64,000 nt of DNA from Fontivita pretiosa (GCF_050410795.1 NZ_CP191258.1:1798001-1862000); one strand, 5' to 3'; shown: positions 53,635 to 62,727, numbered from the stretch's first letter. Numbers and translations are program-made. The notes: a model not told the origin generated them from the sequence alone.

Positions 53635-54294
53635 TCATGGCCCCTTTTCCGTGGCTTCGCGCGCGACCTTCGGAGACTGCTCGTGCCTCCATTGCCGCAC
53701 CTTTCGCCACAGGACGACTGCACTACTGATCGACAGCAGTGCAAGAAACCAGCTCGGAACGACAGCTTCTACGCTGCGATCTCGAGTTACCCACGAAGTT
53801 CGAGTGTTGGCATCCGTAATAGAGTCCAGCTTCAAGCGCCAACCCAACGCTGCGGCATCAAGGATCGGCGGCTGATCGAAATGATAGCCGATGACTATCT
53901 TGATATTAGGATGTGGCCCAAATCCAGGGATTGGGCTGCGGAATAGGAAGTGGCCGATACCGATCGTGAACGGCTTCAAGCGGCTTGTCTTCAACGTGTT
54001 GATCACCGTCCCTTCGTCAGGATTCGTCGCGCTGTGGATGCCAACGCTAAAGTGCATTCCTAACCGTTCGAGCACCAAAGCGCTCGTGAACCTGACGACA
54101 GTGTTGTTCCAACGCCAATTCGCATCTTGGAATGCGAAGACAAACAGAAGTTGCGAACAGGGGCACAGTGCCACCAAGGCGACGAGCACAACAGCACATA
54201 CAGCGCGACAGATTCGGCGCCGAAGTGAGACCTTCGGGCAACGCTCGTAGGGCAGCGAGGGCTGGTCATGGAACGAAGGCTTGTTCGGCGTCAT
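53635..54294 (-). CDS. Planctomycete-type membrane protein of unknown function
   Basis: 219 residues from ATG 54294 (TTG/GTG starts upstream possible). One N-terminal helix (RAVCAVVLVALVALCPCSQLLFVFAF) and one C-terminal helix (VVPSWFLALLSISSAVVLWRKVRQW) enclose an extracytoplasmic beta-rich part (WNNTVVRFTSALVLERLGMHFSVGI...). The VPxWFLALL segment before a basic tail is a frequent ending in this family, which in other members is followed by a CxYDLR zinc ribbon; that ribbon is missing here. The stop codon is only eight bases from the IS end, so the original tail may have been cut off by the insertion. Confidence 0.6.
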   Translation of the reverse strand: MTPNKPSFHDQPSLPYERCPKVSLRRRICRAVCAVVLVALVALCPCSQLLFVFAFQDANWRWNNTVVRFTSALVLERLGMHFSVGIHSATNPDEGTVINTLKTSRLKPFTIGIGHFLFRSPIPGFGPHPNIKIVIGYHFDQPPILDAAALGWRLKLDSITDANTRTSWVTRDRSVEAVVPSWFLALLSISSAVVLWRKVRQWRHEQSPKVAREATEKGP

Positions 54295-54526
54295 TGAGAC
54301 TCTCCAAGACCAGCTTCTGCACGTCAGCATCCTCTGCGATGCCTCTGCCCTTCGAGATCGGTGACCAGTCGTTTGTGTGGTCTAAGCCGCGTGGACCCCA
54401 GTCAATCGCCGCACGAGGGGGACGCGCTACAGCATCGATGCCCTTCTTGTCCGTAAGAACCTGCCACAAATGACCGATGGGCCTTCCAGTACCTGTCCAG
54501 TCTGCGGATTCCAGGTAGAGGATTTT
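54266..54526 (-). pseudogene. Remnant of a gene cut by a REP-like palindrome
   Basis: The minus-strand frame is open from 54526 (next to the palindrome) to a stop at 54266 and reads as a convincing C-terminal part: KILYLESADWTGTGRPIGHL, WQVLTDKKGIDAVARPPRAAIDWG and DVQKLVLESLNDAEQAFVP. No ATG start exists before the palindrome; the start would lie beyond it. The family is not recognised. Confidence 0.4.
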
Positions 54527-54577
54527 AAGGGGTCGGGAGTATTTTCCGGACCGCGAAAAATGCTCCCGACCCCTTTT
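54525..54577. repeat. REP-like palindrome (GGGGTCGGGAG type)
   Basis: Left arm AAGGGGTCGGGAGTATTTT (54527-54545) is complementary, with one mismatch, to the right arm ending CTCCCGACCCCTT (54557-54575). The short centre is CCGGACCGCGA. Palindromes with this GGGGTCGGGAG core are typical of REP elements mobilised by Y1 (RAYT) transposases in planctomycetes, to my knowledge; no such transposase gene is in the window. Confidence 0.7.
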
Positions 54578-54844
54578 TCACCTCGCGCGCTGATCGAAGT
54601 CGAACACGTACCGATGGGGGAGGTTTTTGCAGAGGCACTCGTTGAAGACGGCGATCGGTGCATCAAGGTGCAACTTGACTTCCTGCATCTCACAGCGCGC
54701 TACCCCCGAGGCCGCGGAGCACCACTGCGGATGCCGCAGGCAAGCCGATTCCACAACGCGCTCAGCCAGGATCGCGGCGTCATAACCCTGCCCACCTTTG
54801 TAAGAAGAGCCTGCCTGCCCGCAGCCGCCCGCCGGTGCGGACAA
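54578..54844 (-). CDS. Possible gene fragment of unknown function
   Basis: 88 residues with a plausible protein-like end (CEMQEVKLHLDAPIAVFNECLCKNLPHRYVFDFDQRAR) that stops directly at the REP-like palindrome. The start is weak, and the first 40 residues have less convincing composition. It may be part of the same disrupted locus as the remnant on the other side of the palindrome. Confidence 0.25.
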   Translation of the reverse strand: MSAPAGGCGQAGSSYKGGQGYDAAILAERVVESACLRHPQWCSAASGVARCEMQEVKLHLDAPIAVFNECLCKNLPHRYVFDFDQRAR

Positions 54845-55344
54845 TGCGGAAGCGTAGTTACCGCGCGGCCGGCGCGCAAGTCAAGGAAACTCGGCCGAGA
54901 ACTCCCAGCCACTGCGCCGCCGCCCCTTTTTCGGCGCGCCCGGCCACTCGATCTTCATGCGGGGGCGTTGTCCGCGCCTGCTCGGCGTGTGCAGCGATGG
55001 GACGAGTCGGAGCAGTCGCATGACGCGGATGTTCGAGTGCCTCGTGCTTACCCGCCGGGGCCAAGCCATCGTGTCGGATGGATGCTCGGACAACTACAGA
55101 TGACTAATGAAGACTACAGATCTGCTGCGGCCGCGCTTCAAGACGTGGCTCCTGTATTGCCGGTGCCGGTTATTACGCGCGGTGGCGGCTCAGATTCGTT
55201 CGCCCAACCGGCATCGCACGAATACCTTCACACCAGGTCATTCGGCAATGAATCGTATACTCGCTTCTGCCTCGAAGATGTTTCGGAAGGGTGCGTGCGC
55301 GTCGCGCGCGGCCGTTGCGCTCATGCAGCGAAGGAGCACGCACC
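54845..55344. other. Intergenic accessory stretch without a confident gene
   Basis: Five hundred bases between the gene remnants and the delta-60 protein. Several short frames exist on both strands but none has convincing start, composition or motifs. The last part (55230-55344) leads to an AAGGAG ribosome-binding site for the downstream gene. Confidence 0.4.
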
Positions 55345-57594
55345 ATGTGTGCCGTAAGAACCAGTTCATCGCGATCGTTGGAGAACCTGGAGTCTCGACT
55401 GCTCCTGGCCGCCGGGGATGTGGATCCGGCGTTCGCGGGCGGGCAGGTCATCCGGGATATTCTGGGTGGGGACGATTTCGCCTTCGCCGTCGCGGTACAG
55501 AGCGACGGAAAGGTTCTGGTGGCTGGCCGGGCGCGGGTTTCTTCAACGACCGGCAACGACTTCGCGCTGCTGCGTTTCAACCCCGACGGCACGCCCGACA
55601 GCACGTTCGGCGCCGGCGGGCTTGTCAGCACCGATCTTGGCTCGACTTCGGATTCGGCCAATGCGATCGTCATTCAACCCGATGGAAAGATCCTCGTGGC
55701 GGGGGAAACGCGGCGATCCAGCACGCTCAGCGACTTTGCTCTGGTGCGCTACAACGCCGACGGCACGCTGGACACGAGCTTCGGCACCGGCGGCAGCGGG
55801 AAGGTCTTCACGGACTTCTCCCTCGGCACGGATCAGGCCAAATCGGTGGCACTGACGGCCGATGGGAAGATCGTGGTTGCCGGCTCTGCGACCGTGAGCG
55901 GCCGCACGCGCGTCGCCCTGGCGCGATACACCAGCGGCGGCGTGCTCGACACCAGCTTCGGCTCCGGCGGCAAGGTCTCGACCCTGTTCATCCCCGGCAC
56001 GGCGCGGGCCAACAGTGTCACGGTGCTGAGTGACGGCTCGGTTCTCGTCGCCGGAAACGTGCTGGATTTCTCCACCTCCGCGCAGGACTGGGTGGCGATG
56101 CGTTACTCGGTCACTGGGGTGCTGGACAGCGGCTTCGGCGCCGCCGGATGGGCGCGGATCGACATGGGCGGCGACCTGGAGACGGCCAGCTCCCTGCTGG
56201 TGCTATCCGATGGGCGGATCATCCTGGCCGGCGACAACAGCGACAGCACCAGCGGCACATCCGACTTTGCCCTGGCGAGACTGCTGAGCGACGGGACGAT
56301 CGATTCGTCCTTCGGCAATTCGGGGCGCGTGCTGGCAGACTTCGCTGGCGAATTCGATCAGGCCACCTCCGCAACGCTCCAGGCCGACGGCAGGATCGTC
56401 GTGGCGGGCCTGGCGAGCGTCAATGGCACGAGCTGCTTCGGGGTGACGAGGTTCAGTCCCGACGGCGCGGTCGATACCGGCTTCGGAACCAACGGCCTGG
56501 TCATGCTGTCGTTCGGCGCCGGGGACGTGGCCAACGCCGTCGCCGTGGATCAGGCCGCGCGGATTGTCGTCGCGGGCTTCACGATGGACTCGGCAGGGGA
56601 TTTCGACTTCGCGGTCACGCGCCTGCTGGGCAACGCCGCTCCCCAGGCCAATGCCGGATCCGGATACGTCGTGACCGCCGGCCAGAGCGTGACACTCGAC
56701 GGCTCGGCCTCCAGCGATCCGGACGGCGCGATCGTCGCCTACGAATGGGACTTGGATTACGACGGCAGCCTGTTCGACACGGATGCAACGGGCGTGACCG
56801 TGAGCTTTTCGACGGCCGGGCTGCTGGCCCCCAGCACCCGCACGGTGGCGCTGCGCGTGACCGACAACCAGGGCGCGACTCACATCGCCACCGCCAGCGT
56901 GACGGTGCTCGCCCCGCCCCAGCCACAACCTCAGCCCGAACCCGACCCGCAACCGCAACCAGGATCGGTTGTCTTGCTGGATGATCCTGAGCATCCGGGC
57001 ATGAAGATCCTGCGGTTCACCGGCACGCACCAATCGGATCATGTCAGGTTCCTCGGCCGCAAAGGATCGGTCATCGAAGTGCGGCTCAACGGAAAACGGC
57101 TTGGTTGCTTTGCCAACGTCAGCCGCATCCTCGCCTACGGCGAAGACGGCAACGACACTCTGCACGCCCGCCGCGCGCAGGTGCCGGTCGAGCTGTTCGG
57201 CGGCAAGGGGCATGACCTGCTCATTGGATCCCGACTGAGCGACATCCTCGTCGGCGGGGATGGGAACGACCACCTGTTCGGCGCGGCAGGCAGCGACCTG
57301 ATCGTCGGCGGTCTGGGCAAAGATGACCTGCACAGCGTCCTTGGGGATGACCTGCTGGTCGGCGGCGAACTGAGCTTCCAAGCCGATCCGGCGACGCTGC
57401 GATCGATCCTGGCGAATTGGACCAACCACGGATTGAGTCTGCGCGATCGAATCTCCAGGCTTTTGGAGCCGTCGGCGGTGGTGGACGACATGGCGCGCGA
57501 TCACTTCTTCGCCACACCGGGACGCGACATGCTGTTCACGGGCGAAAACGACAAGGTTCACGTGCTCAAGACGCCAAGGGCGGCCAGGAAGTGA
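55345..57594 (+). CDS. Secreted delta-60 repeat / PKD / RTX-type calcium-binding protein with LEPR-XLL N-terminus
   Basis: 749 residues from ATG 55345, with AAGGAG upstream. The N-terminus has RSLENLESRLLLAAG, the planctomycete LEPR-XLL-type motif (residues 10-24) that marks large surface proteins. About seven delta-60 (beta-propeller-like) repeats follow, each of the form AVQSDGKVLVAG...DFALLRFNPDGTPDSTFGAGG. After them come a PKD-like domain (ANAGSGYVVTAGQSVTLDGSASSDPDG...), a Pro/Gln linker (QPQPQPEPDPQPQP) and hemolysin-type GGxGxD-like repeats (LVGGDGNDHLFGAAGSDLIVGGLGKDDL). No catalytic site; probably a calcium-dependent surface or matrix protein. Confidence 0.88.
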   Translation: MCAVRTSSSRSLENLESRLLLAAGDVDPAFAGGQVIRDILGGDDFAFAVAVQSDGKVLVAGRARVSSTTGNDFALLRFNPDGTPDSTFGAGGLVSTDLGSTSDSANAIVIQPDGKILVAGETRRSSTLSDFALVRYNADGTLDTSFGTGGSGKVFTDFSLGTDQAKSVALTADGKIVVAGSATVSGRTRVALARYTSGGVLDTSFGSGGKVSTLFIPGTARANSVTVLSDGSVLVAGNVLDFSTSAQDWVAMRYSVTGVLDSGFGAAGWARIDMGGDLETASSLLVLSDGRIILAGDNSDSTSGTSDFALARLLSDGTIDSSFGNSGRVLADFAGEFDQATSATLQADGRIVVAGLASVNGTSCFGVTRFSPDGAVDTGFGTNGLVMLSFGAGDVANAVAVDQAARIVVAGFTMDSAGDFDFAVTRLLGNAAPQANAGSGYVVTAGQSVTLDGSASSDPDGAIVAYEWDLDYDGSLFDTDATGVTVSFSTAGLLAPSTRTVALRVTDNQGATHIATASVTVLAPPQPQPQPEPDPQPQPGSVVLLDDPEHPGMKILRFTGTHQSDHVRFLGRKGSVIEVRLNGKRLGCFANVSRILAYGEDGNDTLHARRAQVPVELFGGKGHDLLIGSRLSDILVGGDGNDHLFGAAGSDLIVGGLGKDDLHSVLGDDLLVGGELSFQADPATLRSILANWTNHGLSLRDRISRLLEPSAVVDDMARDHFFATPGRDMLFTGENDKVHVLKTPRAARK

Positions 57595-58002
57595 GGGCAT
57601 TTCTCCTGGCGAAGTCCAGCGGCTGCGGGCGAGCCCATCCTTCGGCAATCGCCCGACCCACGCTACGCCGGCGCCTTGGGTCGGCAGTGCGGGCAATCGC
57701 CTGAGCCTGCCACGAAATTCCGGCAACGCCTTTCCGTGTCACGGGCGTCTCGCCCGTGCCCAGCGGCATGAAGTGATGAAGAGCACGGAGATCAGACTTT
57801 CGAACTCGAGCGCACCCTGCATGGCCGGGACGGCCATGCCACAGTTGATTCGTCTGGGCTTTCATCGCACGCACCTGGAAGTCTGAGCGAGAAACGCGGG
57901 TGGTCTGAGAGGTGTATAAGCGACAGGCTGGCCGCCTGTGATACAGGCGGGCGGTGAAGCATCCGTATCGTCGTGACACCGCGGCTTGCCGGGCTTACGA
58001 TC
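57595..58002. repeat. Intergenic region with three GC-rich hairpin repeats
   Basis: About 400 bases without a gene. Bases 57738-57758 carry the GTCACGGGCGTCTCGCCCGTG repeat core (compare 4562 and 13199). Next, GCATGGCC (57819-57826) pairs with GGCCATGC (57832-57839). Finally, CCGCCTGT (57932-57939) pairs with ACAGGCGG (57943-57950) just before the next gene. The region may contain transcript ends and a promoter. Confidence 0.65.
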
Positions 58003-58935
58003 ATGTCCGTCGATGAGACCCCGATGGGCCTGATGACTTTTCCATGCCAGGTGTGTCAAAGTCCGCTTCAGGCGGATGAGGCACAGGTGGGGACGCTGGT
58101 GCGTTGCCCGGTGTGTAAGACGGCGCTGCTGGTGCCGCATGCACCCACACATCAGCAGCGCCAGCGCTCGCCGCAGGCCGAATCGCCCAACCCGTCGGCG
58201 GCGGCCAGCACTCGTACGACCAATTACGCGACTCCGACGCGCGCGGTTCCGTCGGTTGCGTCCGACTCCGCGCCTCCGCAGGACAGCCCGCCGCTGCCGC
58301 GACGGGTCACGGTTCCGGCGTCGCTGCTTGCCGGACGCGTCCCCGGCTCGCCGGACAGACGCTACGGCTTCAACTGCGTGTACTGTTCGTCGCGTCTGGA
58401 GGCCACCGAAGCCGTCGCAGCGCAGGAAGGCGTGTGTCCCACCTGTGGCAACACGATCACGATTCCGATTCTCGACAAGTATGGTCGGCTGATCGACCCG
58501 GTGACGCGCCAGATCATCAAACAGGACCCTCACCCGGTTCACGCCTACGCCGCCGCCGGAGACCGCGCCCCCAAAATCGTTCGCCTGACCGACGGCAGCC
58601 AGGCGATCGAGTGTCCTCGCTGCCGCTCGCTCAGCTCCGTCACCGCCAACAACTGCAAGAGCTGCGGCATGCCATTCACGATGGAAGGTACCACGGTGGA
58701 GGCGGCCGGCGCCAGCAACAGCTTCTGCGTGGCGTCGCTGGTGCTGGGGATCATTGGCATCCCGATGTTCTGCGCGATCGTGCCGCCGATCCTGGCCATC
58801 ATCCTCGGCGCCATCGGGTATAACCAGGTCACCACTTCAGGTCAGCAAGCCGCAGGCAAGGGCATGGCCATTGCCGGCATGATCTGCGGCGGTATCGGCA
58901 CGCTGCTGATGCTGTGGGCCTATCTGCTGACGTAG
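58003..58935 (+). CDS. Zinc-ribbon membrane protein, DUF4190-like
   Basis: 310 residues from ATG 58003. Two zinc-ribbon-like segments occur near the start (FPCQVCQSPLQADEAQVGTLVRCPVCKTALLVP) and in the middle (FNCVYCSSRLEATEAVAAQEGVCPTCGNTITIP), and a third Cys set lies at IECPRCRSLSSVTANNCKSCGMPF. The linker between the first two is Pro/Ser-rich. The C-terminus has two membrane helices (SFCVASLVLGIIGIPMFCAIVPPILAIILGAIGY and MAIAGMICGGIGTLLMLWAYLL) of the DUF4190 type. Function unknown. Confidence 0.8.
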   Translation: MSVDETPMGLMTFPCQVCQSPLQADEAQVGTLVRCPVCKTALLVPHAPTHQQRQRSPQAESPNPSAAASTRTTNYATPTRAVPSVASDSAPPQDSPPLPRRVTVPASLLAGRVPGSPDRRYGFNCVYCSSRLEATEAVAAQEGVCPTCGNTITIPILDKYGRLIDPVTRQIIKQDPHPVHAYAAAGDRAPKIVRLTDGSQAIECPRCRSLSSVTANNCKSCGMPFTMEGTTVEAAGASNSFCVASLVLGIIGIPMFCAIVPPILAIILGAIGYNQVTTSGQQAAGKGMAIAGMICGGIGTLLMLWAYLLT

Positions 58936-59033
58936 CGCGGAAGAGTGGCCAATGATTGACCGGTATGCAACCGGCAGGCGCGCATGAGCATCGGGCGGCA
59001 GGCGCTGTGTGCTCACGAGTGCTTGAGGATTGG

Positions 59034-59768
59034 TCACTGTTTGCGTTCTGCCGCCAGCAGCTTTTCTTCGGCCTCGGGACGGCGGATGTAGATCGGCGTA
59101 AGGGTCCACGGATCAGCGAACTGTCCGCGACGAGCCATCTCGGCGCCGAGCATGGCCACGGCGGAGGCGCGGGCACGCCAGCCATCCGGCGGGGTGACGA
59201 TCACGCCCGGATCATCCTTGGGGATCCACTTTTGATGATACGGGATTCCTTCGCCAAGCAGATGCACCGGTCGGGGGGAGCGCGCCAGCATCGACGTCAG
59301 ATCGTCCAGGTGCGCCGGCTCACGCTCGATCCAATTCCCGAGTCCTTCAGCCGCCGGCTCCGCACCCGCCTTTTCGAACCGGGCGGTGAAGATCTGATCT
59401 CGCTTGGCATCCAGGACGATGATCAGATGTCGCGCTTCCGGCGGCGCGTTCTCCGCCAGAACCCGCACCGTGGGCACCGCCACCAGCTTCACCCCCGTCG
59501 CCAGCGCCATCGTCTTGGCCAGGGTGATCCCGATGCGAAGTCCGGTGAATGATCCGGGACCTGCCGAGATATAAAGCTGTTCGATATCCGTCGGCGACCA
59601 GCCCTGCGCCCGGCAGAGTCGATCGATAATGGGGATGATCTGGGCCGCATGCACCAGGCCGTGAGGGAACTGTTCTTCAGCAAGCACGCGGGTCAGTTGC
59701 GCGTCGGTCACAACGGTCGCAACCGAGCCGATGCGTCCGGAGGTTTCAATCGCCAGGGCGCGGGGCAT
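59034..59768 (-). CDS. tsaB: tRNA threonylcarbamoyladenosine biosynthesis protein TsaB
   Basis: 244 residues. Features of the ASKHA-fold TsaB: ALAIETSGRIGSVATV at the start, FPHGLVHAAQIIPIIDRLC, and the conserved YISAGPGSFTGLRIGITLAKTMALATGVKLVAVPT, followed by the VLDAKRDQIFTARFE motif. It forms the TsaB-TsaD-TsaE complex that makes t6A at position 37 of ANN-reading tRNAs. tsaD and tsaE are not in the window. Slightly longer at the C-terminus than the E. coli protein. Confidence 0.93.
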   Translation of the reverse strand: MPRALAIETSGRIGSVATVVTDAQLTRVLAEEQFPHGLVHAAQIIPIIDRLCRAQGWSPTDIEQLYISAGPGSFTGLRIGITLAKTMALATGVKLVAVPTVRVLAENAPPEARHLIIVLDAKRDQIFTARFEKAGAEPAAEGLGNWIEREPAHLDDLTSMLARSPRPVHLLGEGIPYHQKWIPKDDPGVIVTPPDGWRARASAVAMLGAEMARRGQFADPWTLTPIYIRRPEAEEKLLAAERKQ

Positions 59769-59834
59769 GCCACGAGCATAGCCTGAGCCGCAAAAGTTCA
59801 GAAGCGTTGCATCGATTGACTGCGCGCGGCGATG

Positions 59835-60494
59835 TCAGCTCAAGGCCTGCCGCACATCGCCATAGACCAGATGGGTAATGCGGAAGGTGCCATCTTCGGC
59901 GGCAATGGCCTTGACCATCACGAACAGTGGTTGCTTGGGTTCGGGCGTCGTTCCCAGCAGCAGAGTGGTGGTGATCGGAGGCAGCGGCTCCCACAGGACA
60001 ATCACGCCCACCAGTTGCCCGGGTTGCGGCTGAAGCACGTTGGCCATCCATTGCGAGGCGACGTGGTTGAAGCGTCTGGCCTGGGCATCGTCGCGGGGAC
60101 AGAACTGTCCGCGGATCGCCTGCGGCAGCGAATCGCACTTGCCAAGATCCTGAGCCAAGTCGGTGGCGATGCTCGTCGCCGGCCAGGTGTAAGCGCGTGT
60201 GGCGATCGGCATCAGTCCGACGGTGAGCTGTCGCAGTCGAGCGACCGACTCGTTTCCGCTGGAGCCCATCTGTCGAACAGTCAAGTCCGGAGACATCAGC
60301 CAGGCCAGCCGTTCGGCATCGGCGCCCGGATCATCGCTGTCGCTGACCAGCGTACGGGCCAGCAGCGCGAGCTGATCGGACCAGCCCGCGGGCGTGGCGG
60401 CGGGCTCACCGAGCGCGGTCGGCCCGGCCAGCAGCAGCCCCAGCACAAACCCCAATCCAAAACCCAAACTGCGATGTCTTCGAGAAATCCGCAT
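59835..60494 (-). CDS. Secreted protein of unknown function
   Basis: 219 residues beginning with a signal peptide (MRISRRHRSLGFGLGFVLGLLLAGPTALG). The mature part (PAGWSDQLALLARTLVSDSDDPGADAERLAWLMSPDLTVRQM) has no motif I recognise. It is divergent from the AI-2E-type transporter gene at 60700 and lies 66 bases upstream of tsaB on the same strand. Confidence 0.65.
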   Translation of the reverse strand: MRISRRHRSLGFGLGFVLGLLLAGPTALGEPAATPAGWSDQLALLARTLVSDSDDPGADAERLAWLMSPDLTVRQMGSSGNESVARLRQLTVGLMPIATRAYTWPATSIATDLAQDLGKCDSLPQAIRGQFCPRDDAQARRFNHVASQWMANVLQPQPGQLVGVIVLWEPLPPITTTLLLGTTPEPKQPLFVMVKAIAAEDGTFRITHLVYGDVRQALS

Positions 60495-60699
60495 AACGAC
60501 AAGTTCTCCGCCCGTGAAGGTCTATCGGCCAGTTCGTCGGTTCTGATTGCCACAGTGGACAAAGACAACTGACGTGCCCCGCAATCGGAAGGGTGAAACA
60601 GCGGTTTGATCGTCACAGGCACTTTACCCGTTACCATCGGAACATTTTCCGCGCTGTGGGCCGGGGTCCGCTCAGGTAGCATCAGCCTCTACCACCACC

Positions 60700-62709
60700 A
60701 TGCCGCGTTCCCAGACTCGCCCCCAGCCATCGCGGTTCGTCGTGCTCGCGGCGCTGTGCATCCTCGTGGCGGCCCTGTACTGGACCCGCGAGGTGATGGT
60801 CCCGCTGGCGATGGCGGTGCTGCTGACGTTCCTGCTGGCGCCGCTGGTCATCCGACTTCAGCACCTTGGCCTGCCCCGCGCCGCGGCGGTCCTCCTCGTC
60901 GTTGCCTCCCTGCTGTGCGTCGTGCTGGTCCTGGGATGGATCGTGCTGCTCCAGGTTCAGGATCTGGCTGAGAAGCTGCCGGATTACAAGGACAACATCG
61001 TACACAAGGTTCGCGATCTGCGCGGCAGCGGATCGGGAACCGTCGATCGCGCCGCCGCGGCGATCGAGGAGGTCAGGCAGGCCGTCGCCGGCTCCGCCAC
61101 GCAGCCGGCCACCACCACGCAGCAAAGCCCCCAGCCGACGACTGCGGCGACGCAAATCGCCGCCAGCATGCTCCCCCCCCGCCAACTCGCGCAGCCGGCG
61201 ACGCAACCCTCGGCCCCCAGCACCCAGCCCCTTCCCGTGCGCGTCGTACCCGAACCGCCCTCCCCTATCGATGTGCTGGGAACCTACCTGGGCACGCTGC
61301 TGGGACCACTGGGAACCGCGGGCATCGTCATCGTCTTCGTCATCTTCATGCTCATCGGACGCGAGGACCTGCGCGATCGTATCATTCGACTCGTCGGCGA
61401 GGGACAGCTCAACATCACCACCCAGGCGCTCGACGACGCCGCCACACGCATCAGCCGATACCTCGTGGCCCAGGCAATCGTCAATGGCAGTTACGGGGCG
61501 GCGATCTCGCTGGGGCTGTGGCTGATTGGCGTCACGCTGGCCGACGGCTGGTTCCCCAGCTTCGTGCTCTGGGGGCTTTTGTGCGCGCTGTTGCGGTTCA
61601 TTCCCTATATCGGGCCATGGATCGCGGCGGCGTTTCCGCTGATTCTCTCGCTGGCGGTCTATCCGGGCTACTCGGTCTTCTTCGCCGTGGCCGGCATGTT
61701 CATCATCGTCGAGCTGCTGAGCAACAACTTCATGGAACCCTGGCTGTACGGCAGCAGCACGGGCATGTCGGCAGTGGCGGTGCTGGTGGCGGCGGTGTTC
61801 TGGACCTGGCTGTGGGGACCGATCGGACTGCTGCTGTCTACTCCGCTGACCGTCTGCATTGTCGTCGTCGGCAAATACGTGCCGCAGTTTCGCTTCTTCG
61901 ACATCCTCCTGGGCGATCAGCCCGTGCTCAGCCCCGCCGAACGCATCTATCAGCGACTGCTGGCCATGGACGCCGAGGAAGCCGCCGACGTGGCCGAGGA
62001 ACAGTTGGAAAGCTCCTCGCTGGAGGCCGTGTACGATCAGGTGCTGCTGCCGGCGCTGGCGATGGCGGAGCAGGATCGCCACGCCGACCAGCTCGACGAT
62101 CGCCGTGGGCTGTTCATCCGCGATGCCCTGCGCGACATCATCGATGAGCTGCATGAGCTGGAGCTGGCGCGGGTCGCTCGCCGGGCGGCGGATCAGACGC
62201 TGCGCGTCGCGCGCAACCAGCCGCTGGCCGCCACTGATTCTTCCGACAAGGGCAAAACCGCTTCGACGCCGAACCGCCCCAGCCTGCCCGGCGACTGTCC
62301 TGTCAACGTCGTGACGCTTCCGGCCCACGACCAGGCCGATGAAATCGCCGGCTCGATGCTCACGCGGCTGCTGGAGCTGCGAGGGTATTGCGCCATCAAC
62401 ATCTCACACAACGCGCTGGCCAGCGAAATGCTCGCCGAGATCGAGAAGCACCAGGGGCAGCTTGTGTGCGTATCGGCCCTTCCCCCCGCCGCCGTCACGC
62501 ATGCCAGGTATCTGTGCAAGCGGCTGCACGAGCGATTCCCGCAGCTTCGCAAGGTTGTGGGGCTGTGGACCGTCAAGACGAAATCGGAGAAGGTGCGACA
62601 GCGCATCGCGTGCGCGGGGCAAGTGACGATCGCGGTAACGCTCCAGGAGGCGCTGGAGCGAATCAGCGAGCTGGCGCAGCCGCTGGCCGTGCGGCAGGTA
62701 CAGACATAG
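60700..62709 (+). CDS. AI-2E-family transporter with an additional C-terminal domain
   Basis: 669 residues. The AI-2E/TqsA/YdiK-type part (about 1-410) has an N-terminal helix pair, then an extracytoplasmic region with a long Pro/Thr/Gln-rich stretch (about 125-185), and the family core LLCALLRFIPYIGPWIAAAFPLILSLAVYPGY and ELLSNNFMEPWLYGSSTGMSAVAVLVAAVFWTWLWGPIGLLLSTPLTVC. The C-terminal 260 residues are cytoplasmic: a helical part (AERIYQRLLAMDAEEAADVAEE...) and an alpha/beta part, VVTLPAHDQADEIAGSMLTRLLELRGY ... LVCVSALPPAAVTHARYLCKRL, which resembles a cobalamin-binding-like Rossmann fold without the DxHxxG motif. Substrate unknown. Confidence 0.87.
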   Translation: MPRSQTRPQPSRFVVLAALCILVAALYWTREVMVPLAMAVLLTFLLAPLVIRLQHLGLPRAAAVLLVVASLLCVVLVLGWIVLLQVQDLAEKLPDYKDNIVHKVRDLRGSGSGTVDRAAAAIEEVRQAVAGSATQPATTTQQSPQPTTAATQIAASMLPPRQLAQPATQPSAPSTQPLPVRVVPEPPSPIDVLGTYLGTLLGPLGTAGIVIVFVIFMLIGREDLRDRIIRLVGEGQLNITTQALDDAATRISRYLVAQAIVNGSYGAAISLGLWLIGVTLADGWFPSFVLWGLLCALLRFIPYIGPWIAAAFPLILSLAVYPGYSVFFAVAGMFIIVELLSNNFMEPWLYGSSTGMSAVAVLVAAVFWTWLWGPIGLLLSTPLTVCIVVVGKYVPQFRFFDILLGDQPVLSPAERIYQRLLAMDAEEAADVAEEQLESSSLEAVYDQVLLPALAMAEQDRHADQLDDRRGLFIRDALRDIIDELHELELARVARRAADQTLRVARNQPLAATDSSDKGKTASTPNRPSLPGDCPVNVVTLPAHDQADEIAGSMLTRLLELRGYCAINISHNALASEMLAEIEKHQGQLVCVSALPPAAVTHARYLCKRLHERFPQLRKVVGLWTVKTKSEKVRQRIACAGQVTIAVTLQEALERISELAQPLAVRQVQT

Positions 62710-62727
62710 GCCCAACGCGGCGGCCGC

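Noticed and set aside
54470..55357. Plus-strand open frame of 295 codons
   Set aside because: It crosses the REP-like palindrome, has low-quality composition with many Arg and Pro, and shows no motif; considered a GC-rich chance frame.
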